Positions 51,002 to 53,528 of a stretch of 53,528 nt of DNA are shown in pieces. The DNA is from Oscillospiraceae bacterium (GTDB lineage Bacteria; Bacillota_A; Clostridia; Oscillospirales; Oscillospiraceae): positions 1 to 53,528 of the forward strand of contig JAFQHF010000177.1 of the NCBI GenBank assembly GCA_017398105.1, given 5' to 3'. Made by a program: the position numbers and the translations under genes. The notes beneath the pieces are model-generated. The model made no database searches, was not told the origin of the DNA, and saw nothing but the letters and a program-made list of their open reading frames with translations. The first letter of the stretch is position 1. Each line of letters starts with the position of its first letter.

Positions 51002-51676
51002 ATGATCTACTGTGTAGAAGACGATGCCAGCATCCGCGAACTGATGCTTTATGCCCTGCGGGCTTCCGGCTTTGAAGCGGAGGGCTTCCCTGACAGCACC
51101 GGGCTGTTTGCCGCTCTGAATCTTACATCACCGGAGCTGATCCTGCTGGATATCATGCTGCCCGGCATGGACGGCATTGAGATTTTAAAGCAGCTGCGGC
51201 GGGAATCCGCCACTGCCCATATCCCCGTCATCATGGCATCTGCCAAGGGCACGGAATATGACAAGGTAGTGGGACTCGACCTGGGCGCGGACGATTATCT
51301 GTCCAAGCCCTTCGGCATGATGGAAATGGTTTCCCGCATCCGGGCCGTTCTGCGGCGCAGCCGGAGCACTGCTGCGCAGAAGTCCCTGCGGCTGGGCAGC
51401 CTGCAGATGGACCCGCTCTCCCACATCGTTCAGGCAGAAGGCAGCCGCGTTGAACTGACACTGAAGGAATTCGAGCTCCTGCGGCTGTTCATGGAGCATC
51501 CCGGCCAGGTCTTCAGCCGGGATCAGCTGCTGGAGCGGATCTGGAGTACTGACTACGCCGGTGAGACCCGAACCGTGGATGTCCACATCGGCACCCTGCG
51601 GACCAAGCTTGGCCGATGCGGAGAATACATCCGTACCGTCCGGGGTGTGGGCTACCGCATGGAGGAGCGCACATGA
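51002..51676 (+). CDS. OmpR/PhoB-family response regulator
   Basis: 224 residues. Receiver domain with acidic pair D7/D8, phospho-acceptor D50 (LILLDIMLPGMDG) and K102 (YLSKPFG); winged-helix DNA-binding domain at about 127-222 (LTLKEFELLRLFMEHPGQVFSRDQLL, VDVHIGTLRTKLG). AAAGGAG lies 7 bases before ATG. Its stop overlaps the kinase start (ATGA). Divergent from the pilus operon and thus its likely regulator; the true targets are not shown by the sequence. Confidence 0.92.
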   Translation: MIYCVEDDASIRELMLYALRASGFEAEGFPDSTGLFAALNLTSPELILLDIMLPGMDGIEILKQLRRESATAHIPVIMASAKGTEYDKVVGLDLGADDYLSKPFGMMEMVSRIRAVLRRSRSTAAQKSLRLGSLQMDPLSHIVQAEGSRVELTLKEFELLRLFMEHPGQVFSRDQLLERIWSTDYAGETRTVDVHIGTLRTKLGRCGEYIRTVRGVGYRMEERT

Positions 51677-53334
51677 CGAAACGGATCTTCCGTTCGATTT
51701 TTGCGGTGGCGCTGACGGTTCTGGTGGCCACAATGGGTCTGATCCTGGGCGCTGTCTATACCCATTTCACCAGCATCCAGTTCGCGCAGCTGCGGGTGGA
51801 GACAGCCCTTGCCTCCCACGCGGTGGCCAACGAGGGCGCCAGCTATTTTGACCGGCTGGACGATACCATGGACTGCCGCATCACCTGGATCGCATCCGAC
51901 GGAACGGTGCTCTATGACAACCGCGGCGATTCCGACACCATGGTTAACCATCTGCAGCGGCAGGAGGTCAAATCTGCCCTGACCGAAGGCTACGGTCAGA
52001 GCGTCCGCTATTCGGACACCCTGCTGGAGCAGTACATGTATGCAGCGGAACGGCTCCCGGACGGCACGGTGCTGCGGCTTTCCATGGCCCAGAGCAGTGT
52101 TCTGGATCTGACGCTGGGCATGGTGGGCAGCGTGCTTTCCGTCATTGCCGCCACGGTGCTGCTTTCTTACTATCTGGCCCGGCGGCTGTCCCGGAATGTG
52201 GTAAAGCCGCTGAACGAGCTGGACCTGGACGATCCCCTTTCCAATACGGAATACGAGGAGATCGCCCCTCTGCTGCGCCGGCTGGACTCCCAGCAGAATC
52301 AGCTCCGCGCCCAATCGGCAGAGCTGAAGCAGAAGCAGAAGGAATTCACCACCGTGACCCGCTCTCTCAGCGAAGGCCTGGTGCTGCTGAACAGCAGCGG
52401 AACGATCCTGAGCATCAACCCCTCCGCCTCCCATCTGCTGGACGTCACCCCCAACTGCCTGGGTGCGGATTTCACCGTGGCCAACCGGAATGAAGCCATC
52501 GCCGCGCTGGTGGAGCAGGCGCTCACCGGAAAGAAAGGAGAGCAGACCGTATCCCTGCCCGCCGGTCAGTATCTGGCCGCCGCCAGTCCCGTCCGTTTCG
52601 AAGGCAGCGTCTTCGGCGTGGTGCTGCTGCTGTTTGATGTGACCCAAAAGCATCAGGCGGAGCTGCTGCGCCGGGAATTCACCGCCAATGTTTCCCACGA
52701 GCTGAAAACACCCCTGCACACCATTTCCGGCTATGCGGAGCTGATGAAAAGCGGGCTGGTGCCCCAGCAGGATATGCCCGCATTCTCCGGGAAGATCTAC
52801 GCCGCCGCCCAGCGGCTGATCCGGTTGGTGGAGGATACGCTGCGCCTGTCCCGGCTTGACGAAGGGGATGTGGACATGCAGTGGTCCGATGTGGATCTTC
52901 TGGCTGCCGCCCGAACGGTCGTCCAGGAATTGTCCGCCTCGTCGGAGCTGTTCCGGGTATCCCTGAAGCTGGAAGGCTGCCGCACCGTGATCCGCGGCAT
53001 CCCGCAGCTGGTATCCGCCATCGTCTTTAATCTGACCGACAATGCCATCAAATACAACCGCTCCGGCGGTCAGGTCTTCGTACAGATCACAGAAACGGAC
53101 ACCCATGCAGTCCTGACCGTGGCCGATAACGGCATCGGCATCGCCCAGGGGCAGCAGGAGCGGATCTTTGAGCGGTTCTACCGGGTGGACAAAAGCCATT
53201 CCCGGGAAGTCGGCGGCACCGGCCTCGGCCTGAGCCTGGTCAAGCACGCCGCGCTCATTCTCAAAGCGGACATCCGTGTGGAAAGCACCCTGGGCCAGGG
53301 CACTACCGTCACGGTTCTTTTCCCGAAATCATAA
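51673..53334 (+). CDS. Membrane sensor histidine kinase (PhoR/VicK type)
   Basis: 553 residues. Two membrane helices (about 9-30 and 146-168) around a 115-residue extracellular sensor, then a PAS-like domain (about 225-325), HisKA with H342 in NVSHELKTPLHT, and HATPase with NLTDNAIKYN (N box), VADNGIGI (G1) and GGTGLGLSLVKH (G2). Start at ATG 51673 in the ATGA overlap, behind GGAGGAG; a longer frame from 51616 would overlap the regulator by 60 bases. Signal unknown. Confidence 0.92.
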   Translation: MTKRIFRSIFAVALTVLVATMGLILGAVYTHFTSIQFAQLRVETALASHAVANEGASYFDRLDDTMDCRITWIASDGTVLYDNRGDSDTMVNHLQRQEVKSALTEGYGQSVRYSDTLLEQYMYAAERLPDGTVLRLSMAQSSVLDLTLGMVGSVLSVIAATVLLSYYLARRLSRNVVKPLNELDLDDPLSNTEYEEIAPLLRRLDSQQNQLRAQSAELKQKQKEFTTVTRSLSEGLVLLNSSGTILSINPSASHLLDVTPNCLGADFTVANRNEAIAALVEQALTGKKGEQTVSLPAGQYLAAASPVRFEGSVFGVVLLLFDVTQKHQAELLRREFTANVSHELKTPLHTISGYAELMKSGLVPQQDMPAFSGKIYAAAQRLIRLVEDTLRLSRLDEGDVDMQWSDVDLLAAARTVVQELSASSELFRVSLKLEGCRTVIRGIPQLVSAIVFNLTDNAIKYNRSGGQVFVQITETDTHAVLTVADNGIGIAQGQQERIFERFYRVDKSHSREVGGTGLGLSLVKHAALILKADIRVESTLGQGTTVTVLFPKS

Positions 53335-53352
53335 ATTTATTCCCCAATAACG

Positions 53353-53382
53353 TCCTGAGGGCGGGGTCATGATGACCCCGCC
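53353..53382 (+). terminator. Terminator-like palindrome after the kinase gene
   Basis: GAGGGCGGGGTCAT and ATGACCCCGCCCTC form a near-perfect palindrome. No T-run follows, so it may be a member of the CATG-centred palindrome family rather than an efficient terminator. Confidence 0.55.
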
Positions 53383-53429
53383 CTCACTCAGACTGTCAAA
53401 AAAGTAGATTTACACGTAAAAGTTTACCA

Positions 53430-53510
53430 AAATGCACAGCACCCAAAGCCTCCCTTGTGTAAAGGGAGGTGGCTCGCCGTAAGGCGAGACGGAGGGATTG
53501 TGCAGAGAAA
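53430..53510. repeat. MITE-like intergenic repeat
   Basis: Ends TGCACA (about 53433-53438) and TGTGCA (about 53499-53504). Inside are GCCTCCCTT/AAGGGAGG and CTCGCC/GGCGAG stems and a final GACGGAGGGATTG. From memory, very similar short elements are scattered in many copies in Oscillospiraceae genomes; number of copies here cannot be tested. Confidence 0.6.
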
Positions 53511-53528
53511 TCTTACGTATTCGCATAG

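Noticed and set aside
51652..53247. 531-codon minus-strand frame across the histidine kinase
   Set aside because: The plus strand encodes a complete kinase with all boxes.

Overview
The window looks like chromosome of an anaerobic, spore-forming Clostridia, most like the gut Oscillospiraceae/Ruminococcaceae group. This is an inference from sigK, T-box and TPP riboswitch control, cohesin/dockerin modules, an LPXTG pilus locus and a GC-moderate backbone; no rRNA or marker gene is present to settle it.

Region 1 (1 to about 14044) is one end of an integrated mobile element. It carries the start of a MobV-type relaxase, a CHC2 zinc-finger primase-like protein, a DUF6076-like protein, a sigma-70-like factor, a hairpin-dense non-coding stretch, a four-gene operon (AAA/DUF4143 ATPase, double DNA methyltransferase, methyltransferase fused to an Mrr-type nuclease, Schlafen/AlbA_2 protein), and a minus-strand group ending in tnpV. 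The element abuts a 65-codon 5' fragment of sigK, which stops exactly at the boundary. It is therefore a skin-like sigK-intervening element that carries a restriction-modification-like defence operon. The recombinase and the sigK 3' part should lie beyond the left edge.

Region 2 (14413-17533) is an ABC uptake operon of the TrpXYZ type behind a T-box leader. My reading of its specifier is UUC with UGGU in the T-box, which predicts tRNA-Phe sensing rather than Trp. Region 3 (17578-22374, minus) is a thiamine salvage/uptake operon thiW-thiM-thiE-thiD-thiT-tenA behind two tandem TPP riboswitches, each with its own terminator.

Region 4 (22438-38759, minus) encodes four very large secreted proteins: a BspA-type LRR protein, a CAP-domain protein with a dockerin, a double-cohesin protein, and a protein carrying both a cohesin and a dockerin. 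Together they could build a cell-surface cohesin-dockerin assembly without any glycoside hydrolase. Region 5 (38887-50432, minus) is a sortase-pilus locus: coiled-coil protein, dedicated signal peptidase, VWA tip adhesin, backbone pilin, class C sortase, minor pilin, second sortase. It is followed by a hairpin-rich segment. Region 6 (51002-53334, plus) is an OmpR/PhoB-type two-component system transcribed divergently from the pilus operon and a candidate regulator of it.
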